64,000 nt of DNA, from contig CAXKWD010000007.1 in assembly GCA_964059195.1 (NCBI GenBank), positions 1,426,001 to 1,490,000 on the forward strand. Reading direction: 5' to 3'. The notes beneath the pieces are model-generated. The model did no database searches, was not told the DNA's origin, and saw nothing but the letters and a program-made list of their open reading frames with translations. A program made the translations under genes and the position numbers. This stretch comes from Ectobius pallidus. Taxonomy: Eukaryota > Arthropoda > Insecta > Blattodea > Ectobiidae. Within the stretch, counting starts at the first letter, position 1, and every line of letters begins with the position of its first letter. This document shows positions 22,663-34,399 of the stretch, one piece after another.

Positions 22663-23289
22663 TAATAAAGGCGTTTTAATGTTTGTTTTTAAAGAAGTAT
22701 AAGAAACAACTTTGGCACACAAATTTGAAAAACACCCTGCAAGACATTTTGCCTTGAAATACGCAAAATGTATTATATTATTTCTCTAGGTGTAATAATT
22801 TCAGTCCTGAGAATTGAAGGTTTGTTTTGCGGTAGGCTACTGATGAAAAGCCCACGTGACGAACTCTCTTCTCTGTGTGCCGGATCTAAAACAATCTTAG
22901 TCTGGAGAGTTACGGCATTAGATCTCGTCTCCTTATCGTTGTGGACCTCGCTCGACGCCAGTCTGTGACATTAGAATCCTCTGAAACCCGTTGCATCCTA
23001 TCATTATTAACAGCCACAATTGTATTTCCAAGATTGTAAAATGTCTGCTGCACGCTAAACTTAGTACACAGATTTAAAACGCCCATAGGACGGATCTAAT
23101 CGGTTGAGTAACGATTATTTAAGAGTTTAATCATCAGTGTACTACAAAGCCGCGTGGCTAACTCTGTTTGGCCTCTTCTAGGTGAGTCAGAAACTTGAAA
23201 TGTGGCATTCTTATAGCTTGCAACCGATGGACACATTCCAGAACGATCCTATTTTGAACTATTGTTTCCGAAAAACATTCAAAACGATT

Positions 23290-23403
23290 GTTTTCAGTGC
23301 AGTCCGTCACAGCCCCACTACTTCCGTGACGTTTTTGTTCGTAACGCAACTTGGGGTTAGCTCTCGATTTACTCCTAGCGCGCCTAAAGAAGTTTCACTT
23401 CAA
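23290..23403 (+). repeat. Diverged copy of the GAAGTTTCACTTC repeat
   Basis: GTGCAGTCCGTCACAG and AAAGAAGTTTCACTTC align with 7060-7222. No minisatellite is attached here. Confidence 0.5.
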
Positions 23404-23623
23404 AAAGTTAATTGCGCAATATTAATCATTTCAGAAGCCTAAATGTTCCTAGTATTAACAGACAACAAACTTTGTTGCTAAAGTAACTTATTAATTTCTC
23501 CTTACGCAATACTACAACACCGTTGTCCATTCAGTTGAAAATATTTTAGTTCTGAAACTGCGGCAGCATTCATGCGTGTAGCATTTTATTGGTATAATAA
23601 TAAGAATAACAACAACAACAATT

Positions 23624-23880
23624 CCGGGGTGCGCGGGCAAAGAGAGTTAAGTCCACCATCCTAAAAAATTGAGATATGTCCTTAGAGTTATAGATAAAAA
23701 TGCTCTCTACATTTGTGTCAAGTCCAGTAAGTGAAATTCACAAACGTATGGTAGTTATGGACGAGTGCCTCATGGGTTTATCCATCTCTAAAGCTATGTT
23801 GGGCTGGTATAGTGTGTTAAGTCACTCTAATTCTCAGTAACAAGAAAGTGGACTTAACTCTCTTTTCCCGCGCACCCCGG
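23624..23880. mobile_element. MITE with 33-bp near-perfect inverted ends
   Basis: Left end CCGGGGTGCGCGGGCAAAGA through GTCCAC (23624-23656) matches 23848-23880 in inverse with one mismatch. AATT flanks both sides (23620-23623, 23881-23884), suggesting a 4-bp duplication. It is 257 bp and non-coding; the superfamily was not recognised. Confidence 0.85.
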
Positions 23881-24330
23881 AATTAGTGGGACCAATATTT
23901 GGTTACGTGCTACGAGTATTGGTTTGAAAAAAATATGACAGTGTTTGGCGATACAAAATCTTAGTATCAGCACAAATTAATATTCAAATCACAAATCTAA
24001 TTTCTGTTGCAAAATGTAATAAGGTATATATACACACCACTACTATCGTCAAAAGCTTTATATCACTGCTGTTATTTCCGATCGATTTTAGAGAAATCGA
24101 TTATTCAATATATCGATTCGTTTTGCATAGTGTAAAGACATTAGACTATGATATTCGAGGTTGGTTACTTTTGAAAGGTTTATACATCTTATAACTTATA
24201 TATTAAATAAGAAATGCTTGAACGGATTATCTTTTTTTAAATAAATCGGTAATATTTGCAGAGATAAATATTGTCCTTAGAGAAGTAATTTGTAAAATAA
24301 TAACAATAATAATGGTAATGATAACACGAA

Positions 24331-25494
24331 ATTAAAACCCTTAAAGCTGACAAGAATTACGCAGATCGTTCCACTAGGGCTCTAAAAGAAATTCAATACC
24401 TTAATGCTCTGGATGAACAAAGAACTGTATCAGTCTTCACTGACAGTCAGGTAACACTTGCAATCCTAAATAACAACAAGAAACATAATGCAATAGTTAC
24501 AGAAATATATGAAACAATAATATCACTCAATCAACAAAAATGGGAAATTAATTTCAGATGGGTCAAAGCACATATCGGAATTCCTGGCAATGAATTAGCT
24601 GATAAACTGGCAAAACAAGCAGCAGAGGAAGCCGGAATTGAAACAGTATATAACAAGAAGCCGAGATCAACCATAGAAGCAGAAATTAAAGAAGGAGGAA
24701 TACAGAAATGGCAGGACAGATGGAACAAAACAACAAAAGGAGCAACAACAAAGTCATTTTTCCCTTCCATCAGAGAAAGGCTCAGGCTAAAATTACCAGT
24801 AACACCGAGTTTTACAGCATTGGTTACAGGACATGGCAAAACAAAATCTTACCTATATAGATTCAAAATAGCAGATGATCCTACATGCTCTTGCAACACA
24901 GGACAGCAAACTGTGCATCATTTAATATATGAATGTCCAGAAGTTCAACAACAGAGAAACCAACTAATAGAAGAAATAAGGAAGAATGGTAACAACTGGC
25001 CAGTCACCATGAATCAGCTAGTATCCAGACATCTAAGAGCATTTCATACTTTCTGTAATTCATTGGGGCTGTGATAGGGGTATGTTCAGAGATAATTAAC
25101 ACATGAAGAAGAGCAGTATATAAGGAAAATGTAAATAAGACTTTCTGTAGGGATTTGATATTATTCTATGAAACTTTATTTTCATTTATCCAAAGTACCA
25201 TTTAAATTATAATTAACTGACAGAATGCGAATGTAAACATTTAGATTGGCATGTACACATCTTACATGGACAAGAACAAGAACAAGAGCAGCATTTAAGA
25301 AAAATGTAAATAAGACTTTCTTTAGGGATTTATTATTATTCTATGTAATTTTACTTTAATTTATACTAAGTATCTTTGTTTCAAACAATGTATATATTAT
25401 CATTATTCAACTTGAAATTATGGCATGTAATGCATGTAATATTACTCCGTAATGGGGCATGCTGTAATAATAAATTTAAAAAAAATAAAAAAAT
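24331..25494 (+). pseudogene. R1-clade LINE ORF2 3' half with RNase H, 5'-truncated
   Basis: An uninterrupted frame runs from about 24331 to the stop at 25072-25074. It shows RNase H motifs VFTDSQVTLAIL and WVKAHIGIPGNELADKLAKQ, then a cysteine/histidine cluster C-x-C-x7-H-x4-C (SCNTGQQTVHHLIYECPE). This layout is that of R1/I-group non-LTR elements. RT and endonuclease are missing through 5' truncation. The 3' UTR holds two direct copies of an 85-bp block (about 25111-25193, 25285-25373). It ends with AATAAA and an A-rich tail at 25468-25494. The open frame implies recent insertion. Confidence 0.8.
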
Positions 25495-25574
25495 AGGGAT
25501 GTAGTGAACGGCACGCCGTGGTGTGGTCTGTATGCAGGCACGCTGAGAGCAAAGTCTAGTTGCATCCCTGTTCC

Positions 25575-26600
25575 AAACCGACATATCGATCCTGTAGATG
25601 TGCATCTGTTTTATCTTATCAGCACGCGACGAGAGTAAACACACCCGCCCCCGCCTTGTGTTTTAACAAATAATGCAATGACCCATGGGACTCAAATCCT
25701 TAACTGTTCAGCTCTAAATTGAAAGTTACTAAAGAAATATGTGAAGAAATCAGGTAAACTGATAAAATATTGTACCGGATGGAGTTTAAGAAACTATTGA
25801 GTTTTAGACCACAGGGATAGCTAGACTATTAACAGAACAAGTTTACAATAAATTCCTCACGACAACAAAACAAGTGAAATAGTACAGTGAGTTCCACGCA
25901 AGAGTTGGCCAATGACTCGGGTTCCTGCGTCGCTGCGGACACAGCTCCAACTCCCGGGCGATCGGATGAAATATCTACGCTAATAATGCCGCGATCGGTG
26001 TAATGATTCAGGTTCTCACATATACAGTTAAAATTACAATGAAAATAAACACGTACCTCATCACACGAGATGTTAGAAATGTTCTCCTCTTGCATCCACA
26101 CTATACTGGCACCTTTTTATGAAATTTTCTTTCATGCGCGTAAGTTCAGCTTCCGAGATAGAGTTCATTTCTCTTGTGATACTGTCTTTAAGTTCTTCTA
26201 ACAATAGCCTATGTGACTATTATTTATGGGGAATTTTAAAAATGATTCCTATAAATGTCTTCAACCTTTGGCCCGAGGACCACACGAAGCCCGTGAATTA
26301 ATTTTTGGCAACCAAACACCAATTTCAATTAGAATGCCAATATTGACACTTTAGTGACAAAGAAAGTGTCAGGTCTCAAATGTTATTAATTAACATTGCA
26401 AAGTGGAAGACAAAAGAATGTAAGTAATCCCTACAATTATTGTAATAATATATCGACATATTTGTGTTACGTATCATGTTATTAATTAATAAATCAATGC
26501 GCCCCATTAGTCGTTCACCAAAAATAAAGTGGCACTTTAATTTAAAAAGCTTGAAGAACATCGTCATTGCCTGTACACTCTCACTTCTTTTCGGTACAAC
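25575..26600. other. Spacer with one repeat fragment
   Basis: AAATCAGGTAAACTGATAAA (about 25748) and the following 100 bp match 3717-3860 and share the inverse R1 terminal hairpin. Nothing else was recognised. Confidence 0.4.
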
Positions 26601-26624
26601 TAAATAGAATGAGACACACAGCGT

Positions 26625-26720
26625 GAGTGGAACAGGCTTTCTGTTCCCACGTTGCGGGTTCGATCCCGGCCCAAGTCATTGGCATTTATGTGTGCATAAA
26701 AGTGAAAGTTCCATCTGGTG
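26625..26720 (+). repeat. tRNA-like SINE head
   Basis: GTGGAACAGGCTTTC precedes a perfect B box GGGTTCGATCCCGG. The A box is degraded, so a SINE relic is the best reading. Confidence 0.45.
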
Positions 26721-26852
26721 TAGATATGTATATGAACAAAGTAGCAGTATACAACCGTGGTTAAAACCGTCTAAATCAAGCAAACAATGAATTTAAAAGC
26801 TTGCCTTCATAGTCTTATGCTCCTGTATTTTTTTTTTTCACGTAGCCTACAT

Positions 26853-28250
26853 TTTTACTTCCTCTACTACTATACGTAGAGGAAGTATTGTTTTCGACCC
26901 CCAAATTCGAAATTGAGTTTTTAACATAAATACATGTTTTGAGATCAAATTAATAAAAAAGTACTATTTTCGGAAATAGTCTGTGTATGTAGGCTACATA
27001 TGTGTGTCTGTGAACAGGTTCGCGATTTTTGCGAAAACAGCTTTAACGATTTTGTTTAAGTTTTACACATGGGGTGCTTATACTTAAAGCTAAAAGGTTT
27101 ATTTGAAACAATTTTTCAAAAAAAATCTGAAGGGTAATTATAAGCCACCCACTCTGAATACGCGGTCTTTGCAAATGCGGCCTCTTATTCTGTATCAGAA
27201 TGTGAAGTGAGACAAATGTATTGGCCATGCTTAAAGTAAGGAAAGTTACGAGAGTGCACTAATCAGATTTTATTTGGGTTGTGTATCCTTCGGGGATGCG
27301 ATGGGATTCTCTTCATTTTTACAACCAATTTACACGGAGAGAATGTCATACATAATATATTATACTAAGAGGGTAACTTTTGTTTGGGCCGAGGAGGTTA
27401 TGTGAGTTTCACATTAGATTTTTATGTATTCAAAAGATAATGTAAGGAACCTGCCACTGATTTAATGTACACTGAGTTATTTGAAATTCCTCATTTGATT
27501 TCCTCTCAGCCGTGACAGACTCGGGCATCTTTTTAATTAAAACATTTGATAGTATGGAGAGGAACCAAGTATAGATCCCTGTGTGTTTGTATTCTCGCCA
27601 GAAATCACGGCTGTCATTTTGATAAGGTCGATAAAAACCTGCGTGACGTCAGCATCTGTCTGAGAGATGTCAATGTCTTTATTTATTCGCGAGCGGCTGT
27701 CGAGGGAAAGAAAACTTGTTAAATTTAATGGGGTGTCTGTCAGACCGGCTGTGTTTCCTAGCCGTTGAATAATTCGCTTGCATGCATGTTGCTAAATCTG
27801 AAGTTTCCTCTCAAGTCTCAAACACTGACGAACTCAATTGTTTCCATTAAACAGGGTGACAACAAAATAAAAAACGCATCGCCGAGGTGCGTCTTCTGAG
27901 GACACTCACGCTCAAGCACACTGTACAGCCTACCTGTTTATCTACATTAATAGAACTGTTTTCGAGAAAATAGCAAAAAAACTAAATTCTTTTCATGTAA
28001 AGCCCCCTTAAAAATAAGAGAAAGTCGCCAGTATTCGTGTTACATCCTAAGAAGGTACTTAACCTTAATACGTAAATTTTTCGTGCAATTTTTTGTTCTG
28101 GAGCTTGGCTGTTCACAGGCACACACACACACACATACAGACATGTTTCCGAAATAATATCTATGTTAAAAACTCAATTTCGAATTTGGGGTCGAATACA
28201 ATACTTCCCCTACCTATGGTACCTTTGGTACGGGCAGAGAAAGTAAAAAT
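26853..28250. mobile_element. R3 element with long terminal inverted repeats, copy 1
   Basis: The left arm (TTTTTACTTCCTC ... GAGGAAGTATTGTTTTCGAC, CCCCCAAATTCGAAATTGAG) returns in inverse at 28170-28250 (CTCAATTTCGAATTTGGGGT ... AAAGTAAAA). Each terminus is itself a small palindrome. The arms go on with CA/TG-rich DNA before a non-coding centre of about 1 kb. Confidence 0.65.
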
Positions 28251-28502
28251 TCGGCAAGATTCCTAATCTACTTAACCTGGATGATTATAGTGGTAACCTC
28301 AATCATACAAATCTTAACATGTACATGGGAGAAAGTTTGTGCAACATGTTGAGATTCCTGTGGTGTGTTCAGGGTAGGAATATTTCATATTTGCCTGACT
28401 AATCTACTATTATACAATTCAACGGCCCTAAATAGCGTGCTCACTTCCTCCCTCACTTCGTGAGACATCGGGTATACTCGGCGATGTTCGTCTCTCGCGG
28501 TC

Positions 28503-28875
28503 TAAACTTTCACGAAGAGTACAAAATTAGGAAAACCGTTTCTTTATTATATAAGGCCTAAGTGAAATGAACACTGAAGAAATATTCTAATTTTATTTTT
28601 ATTTACAATTTTCATAGCTCTGAACCACAAACATTTTTAATAAACTACCAGTGTAAATTTCTTAAACATCCTGGAGTCAATTAATAATGGCGGGCGAAGC
28701 CAGGGGTACCAGCTGTAAAATATTGATGGTTTAACTCTTGAAATATCGCTGATAATAAAAATCCAAACAAACCATTCCTTCCCTTGAAACATTATATAAT
28801 TTCTGAAAATTACACTGAATTGATCAAATAAAATTCACATCATATTCATCTGTCAACAAACAGTTGAGAAACAAT
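28503..28875. repeat. Repeat block shared with 9335-9716
   Basis: Almost the same sequence as in the first R1 copy, again with an inverse R2 head (GGCGGGCGAAGCC). R1 ends are absent around it here. Confidence 0.7.
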
Positions 28876-28945
28876 ACGTATTATCCACCGCCGTCTCGAG
28901 ATTTACACACGAGTAATACAGCCTAGAAGGCAGTGGTATTATCAG

Positions 28946-29596
28946 TAGAGACCGGATTTTAAAGGGAAGTTTTTCACCCAAAAAAGACGAAAAAAGGGAA
29001 AATTATTGCCAAAAAAAGGTGGGAAAAAGGGAAAGTTATTGCCAAAAAAGGTGGGAAAAAAAGGGAAAATTATTGCCAAAAAAGGTGGGAAAAAGGGATA
29101 TAAAATTAAGAGAGTGTAAAAATTCAACAGAGGGATACATGTTTGTTTTATGTAAAGCCTTTGGTTGCTCTACAGCTGCTGATTCTGTAACATCTAATGA
29201 CTGAAGAAATTTTTTGATCTTGTTGAAATTCTCACTGAGGAAAATAGCACACGAAATCCATGTTCCCCACCTTGATATAATGGGAAACTTAGGCAATTGC
29301 ATGCCTGTCATTTACCTGTAACGCTCTATTCTGCTGGGAGGAATTATTTTTTCAATGGTGAATCAGTGAAAACAGTTTTTAATGTTTTCATATTGCCAAA
29401 TACTGGATAATTTACGAATTTTTCAAAATAAATTAGCAAACACGGTACTGGAAAGGGAAAGTTCCTAAAAAAGGGAGATGAGCCTAAAAAAGGAAAAAAA
29501 GGGAAGTTAAAACCAGGTCATTTGCAGTTGAAACTTACGTTTTACGTTTTGTGATGAAATATAAAAAAAGGGATTCCCTTTAAAATCCGGTCTCTA
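28946..29596. mobile_element. hAT element, AAAAAGGGA subterminal motif
   Basis: Perfect 23-bp ends, TAGAGACCGGATTTTAAAGG plus GAA, lie at 28946-28968 and 29574-29596. They are flanked by the duplication ATTATCAG (28938-28945, 29597-29604), which fits nTnnnnAn. AAAAAGGGA or close variants occur at least eight times inside both ends, partly as three 33-bp units with ATTATTGCC at 28995-29100. The inner TIR contains the same AAAGGGAA. A transposase fragment remains on the minus strand. Confidence 0.92.
29100..29311 (-). pseudogene. hAT-type transposase fragment
   Basis: The frame reads LPKFPIISRWGTWISCAIFL, then FNKIKKFLQSLDVTESAAVE and HKTNMYPSVEFLHSLNFI. P-x-x-RWGTW followed by a helix ending in K is common in insect hAT transposases of the DUF659/BED type. 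The reading frame then runs into the AAAAAGGGA repeats, so the rest is lost. Confidence 0.6.
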
Positions 29597-29689
29597 ATTA
29601 TCAGTGTTCACAGTTAGCTTTGGAACTGCATAATCGAATCTGAGGTCTTTTTTTGTTTCCCCCGGCGGCGCTTTCTAATCGTGGAATGT

Positions 29690-29843
29690 ACTCTGAAGCC
29701 GGAATTTCTGCTGTTTCATTAATTATTAATGGTTTAGTTTATGATTCGCGTGCAAGTGTTATAATGCTTTAATAATTATTATACTCTTAATTTTTAATGT
29801 TTTAATTAATTATCGTGGGCGAAGCCGCGGGCACCTGCTAGCA
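29690..29843 (-). repeat. R2 repeat, short 5' fragment
   Basis: In inverse it begins GCAGGTGCCCGCGGCTTCGC, followed by AATTAATT-rich DNA and GATTAGAAAGCGCCG, as in the R2 copies at 36-38 kb and 44 kb. Confidence 0.6.
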
Positions 29844-29849
29844 TCTGTA

Positions 29850-30950
29850 CAATATTCACACGAGCGCGACTCCTCGAAGAGATGAGAATATCGCGATTTG
29901 AAAAATATGCCAGTTTTGGATCTTAAAAGATCATTTTTGAATTCAAGAAATTTTTACTGTCGGGAATTGAAGAAAGTAGCAGATCCACGCATTGGGTAAA
30001 ATGAATAGATTTGTTTAGTGGAGCAAAGCAACTTAAGAAGTGGAAAGGGCTTCAGTTCCGAACAACATTTTTGTAATCATCAGAATAACGATTTCTGAGT
30101 CTATTTTTAAAAAAATATTAGTCCCCAAATATTGGCTATTTAATATCGATCAGTGCCTCTTCTTTACTCTTTCCTGAGGCCAGAAGCACCTCATCTTGTG
30201 CAGCCGTGTGACCTCCGCGACAATATGGTGCGGTTTAAACATACTGAATATTGAAGCAAGGGTCAAATGAAGCTTGTTTTCTGCAACCGTTTAAAAGTAA
30301 AACAACAGCGATTTGAAACATTCTTAAGGTAGTTCTGCGTGCTCAGATTAGATTCTTAGACAGGAATGGAATGTTTTTGTTTTTCTAAATTGACCTCCTC
30401 TGGATCTAATCTCGTCGCGATGCCTGTTTTCTCGTTACAATGGGAACCAAAACATGTGGAGTGGCGTGGCGTGGCGTGGATAGTCTGAAAGAGCCCGCAG
30501 CTTGCAACTCGACTCAGAACAGTTGTATATAGAAAGAGGGAGAAAACATCCCTTACAATTCACAGCAAGTGAGATGCCAGGTGCTACCATAACCAGTAGA
30601 GTTTCATATTACCTTCCTAGGGGTCTCCAAACTAAGAACATGAAATTGAGCATTTCAACTGTAATTAATGATATGAGAATCTTACTATACACATAAGTAA
30701 TTCACATAATGAAATTAAACATTGTAATTATGTAGCAGCGAGTTCAAATGCTCATCAGTTAATCTGGATCTGAAAATATTTTTTGTATATTTCATTTTGC
30801 ACATTTATTTCACACGGAACGAGAAAATGTATGCAACTAATCAAAGCATTGACGACATTAAAGCTATTTAGCTATCAACGTGATGCATACAATACGTTTT
30901 AGTAAAAGTTCTTTAAATTATATGAAATGAAATAAAACTACCATATAATT
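29850..30950. other. Spacer, nothing recognised
   Basis: A short GTGGC/GTGGCGTGGC stutter lies at about 30463-30480. No protein-like frame was found. Confidence 0.4.
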
Positions 30951-30959
30951 AATTATATT

Positions 30960-32071
30960 TAGGGACCGGATTCTTAGGTTTTTACCTATTTTTTTCCTTA
31001 TTTCCAAAACAAAAAGCGTTCATACACTTTTTCGAATCATGTCCATAGGATTCACCCACATTAATTCTGTGGCACCTAAAAATACCTGAATGGGGTATAA
31101 AAACCTAAATATACCTAAATGGGATATAAAACCTAAAATATCTAATTCAGGCTCCTTTTTTGTTTGTCAGTTGAGAAATCGATATTCTGCGGGGAGAGAA
31201 TAATTTTGTCGGGTAGAAATTAATACCACCAGCGTTTCATTCAACCCTTCCTTTTAAAATATTCGCATGAACAACCAGTATTGCCGTATTTGAACAAGGA
31301 TATAGATTTCTTTTTTAAAGCGCTTGTTTTTGTTTGCCTTTAGCACTTCCCTGTTATTCATACTGAGTGGTCACACTGTGAGTTTTAAGTAGACGTGTTA
31401 ATTATGCCGAAACAAATTTAAATCGAGTTTATTACGGCAGTGAATTGGCGACGATCTGAATTTCACTACAGATGACAAAGTAATATTTCGTCAAGCCTGC
31501 CAGAAACACGTAAATGTTATTTACCTTTCTGGAAAAGGGGAAAGTTTTCGTCCCTAGTTGATCTGTTGTGCGGTTAGCATGCGTAACAACTGAAAAAAGG
31601 AAAATAATCAGTTTAACATTATCCACCACCAACCATAAAGTATTTTACTCACTAAATTAGAAGCATCGGATTCGAATCCTGAGAAGGGTAGTATCTAGAT
31701 ACAGTATTAACTATTATCTAAGAGATAACAGGAAGAACTTCACAGTTGAGAATATTGAAAGATATTTAGTGATATACTGTAACCAGGAAATGTGAGGCAA
31801 TCTTATTTTCACTGCTTCTTTTGATTGTTCATGCTTTCTTTCTTCAATTCTTTAATATTGTCTTAAAGCAAGTTTACACAAATTTAAGTCAATTTTGTTA
31901 CGTTAAAGTTTACAAGTGTTATGTATTCAATCCTATGTAGCACATTCAAATTTATTAAACCAATTATTCTACCCGAAAATGATATTTTGGACAAAAAACC
32001 TAAAAAAAAACTATTTCACCTAATGGAAAACCTAAAACAGTGTTTTTAAAAACCTAAACATCCGGTCCATA
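30960..32071 (+). mobile_element. hAT element, ACCTAAAA subterminal motif
   Basis: Ends TAGGGACCGGATTCTTAGGT and, in inverse, TATGGACCGGATGTTTAGGT are flanked by the duplication ATTATATT (30952-30959, 32072-32079). ACCTAAAA/ACCTAAAT occurs at least eight times near both ends, and the inner TIR is the same motif in inverse. A short BED-like N-terminal fragment remains at 31459-31545. Length 1112 bp. Confidence 0.9.
31459..31545 (+). pseudogene. BED-type zinc finger N-terminus of a hAT transposase
   Basis: The frame reads NFTTDDKVIFRQACQKHVNV then IYLSGKG. The spacing of VIFRQAC resembles the first cysteine region of BED fingers in hAT proteins. A matching second Cys/His pair is not seen in frame. 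Confidence 0.35.
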
Positions 32072-32250
32072 ATTATATTGAAAGGTAGTCAGTCATTTGT
32101 TAACGTCATATTCTCAGAGCCGCCTGAATCGCAGAACAACAATGAACCATACGTACCAACACGAAATGTGGTATAGATGCAATTGTATGAGTGGCTTGTT
32201 TGCAAACAATAATGCATACGAACTAGTATTTATGGAAAGCTTGTGAAAAT

Positions 32251-32472
32251 ATGAGTGATAATCCCGAGGGAATTTCAATCCAAGCCAGAAACATTGAATT
32301 GGAGCTGCTGCCAGCAGTAGACATTGAGAAGGAATATATTATTGTATTTAAATCCTGGTGCATCCATGGTAAGCAATGTTTCTCTTGTGAACCAAGATGG
32401 GAAAAGTTGTTGGCTTGTGTTTGTTGTTATATGATGAAGAAGGCTACAGTGTTTTGCGAAAAACCCTGGTAA
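32251..32472 (+). other. Unrecognised 73-codon ORF
   Basis: MSDNPEGISIQARNIELELL then PAVDIEKEYIIVFKSWC. The pattern LLP-x5-KEY-x4-F-x2-WC recalls N-termini of Crypton/DIRS-type tyrosine recombinases or domesticated copies. It is too short for assignment. A donor-like CATG|GTAAGC at about 32368 would end a possible exon after WCIH. Confidence 0.25.
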
Positions 32473-32729
32473 AGTATTTTATTAGCATGAAGAAAGCTGT
32501 TGGCTTAAATTTCTTGTTTTATGACCAAATATATGCTTAAATCCACGTTCAATTAAATGACTGATCAATGCCATCTGGATTTTGTTTACAGATTAATTCG
32601 TAGACTTCAGCGTCCTAGGCCGATAAAACTGCAGTTTTATGCAATTTTAGCGGCCTTGGTTGCTAAAACGCAATTTTTCGGCGTGTTATCAGTCCGACAA
32701 GGAGCTGTTTCAGAGAGCGTGTTCGCCGC

Positions 32730-32930
32730 CGTGGGTGAGTCGGTAGCGCGCCTGCCTTCCACTCCGGCGGCCCGGGTTGAGGATTTTTCAGTAGTGGAAA
32801 ATTTCTTTCCCGGGTTCAGGACTGGGTGTGTGTGTCTGTGTTTAAGTAGGTAGGGGACTGACGCACCCCGGTAACAAATCCGCTGTGAGTATCCCCTTAC
32901 GGGATCACCAGGGGTCGCTCGCGAACCTGA
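32730..32930 (+). repeat. tRNA-derived SINE, family 3
   Basis: GTGAGTCGGTAGCGCGCCTG (A-box region) and CCCGGGTTGAGGAT (B-box region) are followed by the body TTTTTCAGTAGTGGAAAATT. The body recurs at 45420-45450. Confidence 0.6.
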
Positions 32931-33900
32931 GGAATAACTTAACTAAATAATATTTTTCTTTAAAAATACCGCTACGTTGGAAATCCACCATTTCATTTGA
33001 AGTTCGGGGGCGCTGATTCCTATCGGCGTAAAAAGGATTTTGATACCGTTTGCAGTTGCATCAGAATCCGAAAAACTTTTGTTTTTAAAGCAATGAAAGC
33101 TTCAATTGCGAAATCTATCGGAAGTGGCTTCTACATTTGTTATGGTGTGTTTGGTTTAAGTGGCCATTTACTTACTTTCACACTCTGCTTGTAATAATTG
33201 TACTTCTTATATACTTTTTTCCAAGAACTGCCTCTGCCTGCTGCCACCCTAATCCTCTTCGACCTGTCAATCAGTGAATAAGAAGGTAATCAGGCGTATC
33301 CACACTTGTTTGCAGTCCAGTACAATGATGCCAAATACATACCACAACACGTTTACTTCTCTTGAGAAGCTGTGAATGGCAGCGGCAACATTGGAGAAAC
33401 CCACGCAACTACAAGAGCACTTGTTCTTCGTCGGTGCAGAATTTCGGAGTAGGGAACAATGCTATTATATCTGTGGCTTGGTTCTAAAAGAACCAATGTC
33501 ATAAAACTTGCTTTTGAGATAACTAACTTTGAAGCCTTTGTAGACGTAGGCCTAACACTTTTAGATGAGAACTTCCGTCATTGGCCTCTAAGGTTTCTGT
33601 ATTATGTCTATTAATAGCAACACTTTTATTATACGAAAGATAAAGACTAGCCGAGCTCAATAACGCATAGATCTCATTTTTGCAAGAAATTGACATTGGC
33701 CCTTTTAGAACCAAGTCACAGATATTCTCTTGTAGACAGACGATGGTTTGGGACGAGGTGTTCTCAAAATGACACGTAGAGTACATATTCGTATTTACTC
33801 ACGTTTTAGAGCGACTCTTTGAACGTATTGATACTAATAATTGCAATGCGTCGACAAACATATCAGTTAACATGGGGAAGGTACACAGGGCTGCCTGGCG
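32931..33900. other. Spacer, nothing recognised
   Basis: No protein-like frame, repeat terminus or tRNA box was found. Confidence 0.35.
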
Positions 33901-33924
33901 TATCCACATTCGTATTTATAGTCA

Positions 33925-34330
33925 CAACCATGGCTGAGTGGTTAGAACGCTCGCCTTCCACCTCTGAGACCCGGGATCGTATCTCGGTGGATTCATGTGG
34001 AATTTGTTGCGGACAAAATGCTGTCGGGGCAGGTTTTCTCTGAGTGCTCCTGTTTCCGCTGGCACCGTTGCTCCATTAAACATAAAATGAGCATTGGTTG
34101 CAATAAAGGAATTATTACTTTTACATCGTCTGTGTACCAGTTCAGTGGGAGGAAGACAAGAGAAGTCGGCATCAAACAGATTAATAACAATTCCTTTCTT
34201 GCAACCAATAAGGGTCATATTATGATGAATGGAATGATATATGGCAGGAGAAAACTGGAGCACCCCGAGAAAACCTGCCCGATCGCATTCCACCGAGATT
34301 CGATCCCAGGAAAGCGTTTAAAATCCCGGT
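33925..34330. repeat. Two tRNA-derived SINEs in inverted orientation
   Basis: The plus copy has GGCTGAGTGGTTAGAACGCT (A box) and a degraded B box GGGATCGTATCTCGG. The minus copy ends GAGATTCGATCCCAGG, an intact B box in inverse. The arms pair over roughly 150 bp each (GGTTTTCTC...CACCG against its inverse) around a short centre, so a transcript would fold on itself. Confidence 0.65.
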
Positions 34331-34399
34331 GAAGAAAATTCAGGAGCGGATGGCAAAGGGAACCAAGAACAAATGGTAAGTTTTCATGCAGGGACAGCA

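Noticed and set aside
25493..25572. Possible 80-bp hAT-like piece between TAGGGATGTAGTG and GTTGCATCCCTG
   Set aside because: The ends pair for only about 10 bp and no 8-bp duplication is present.
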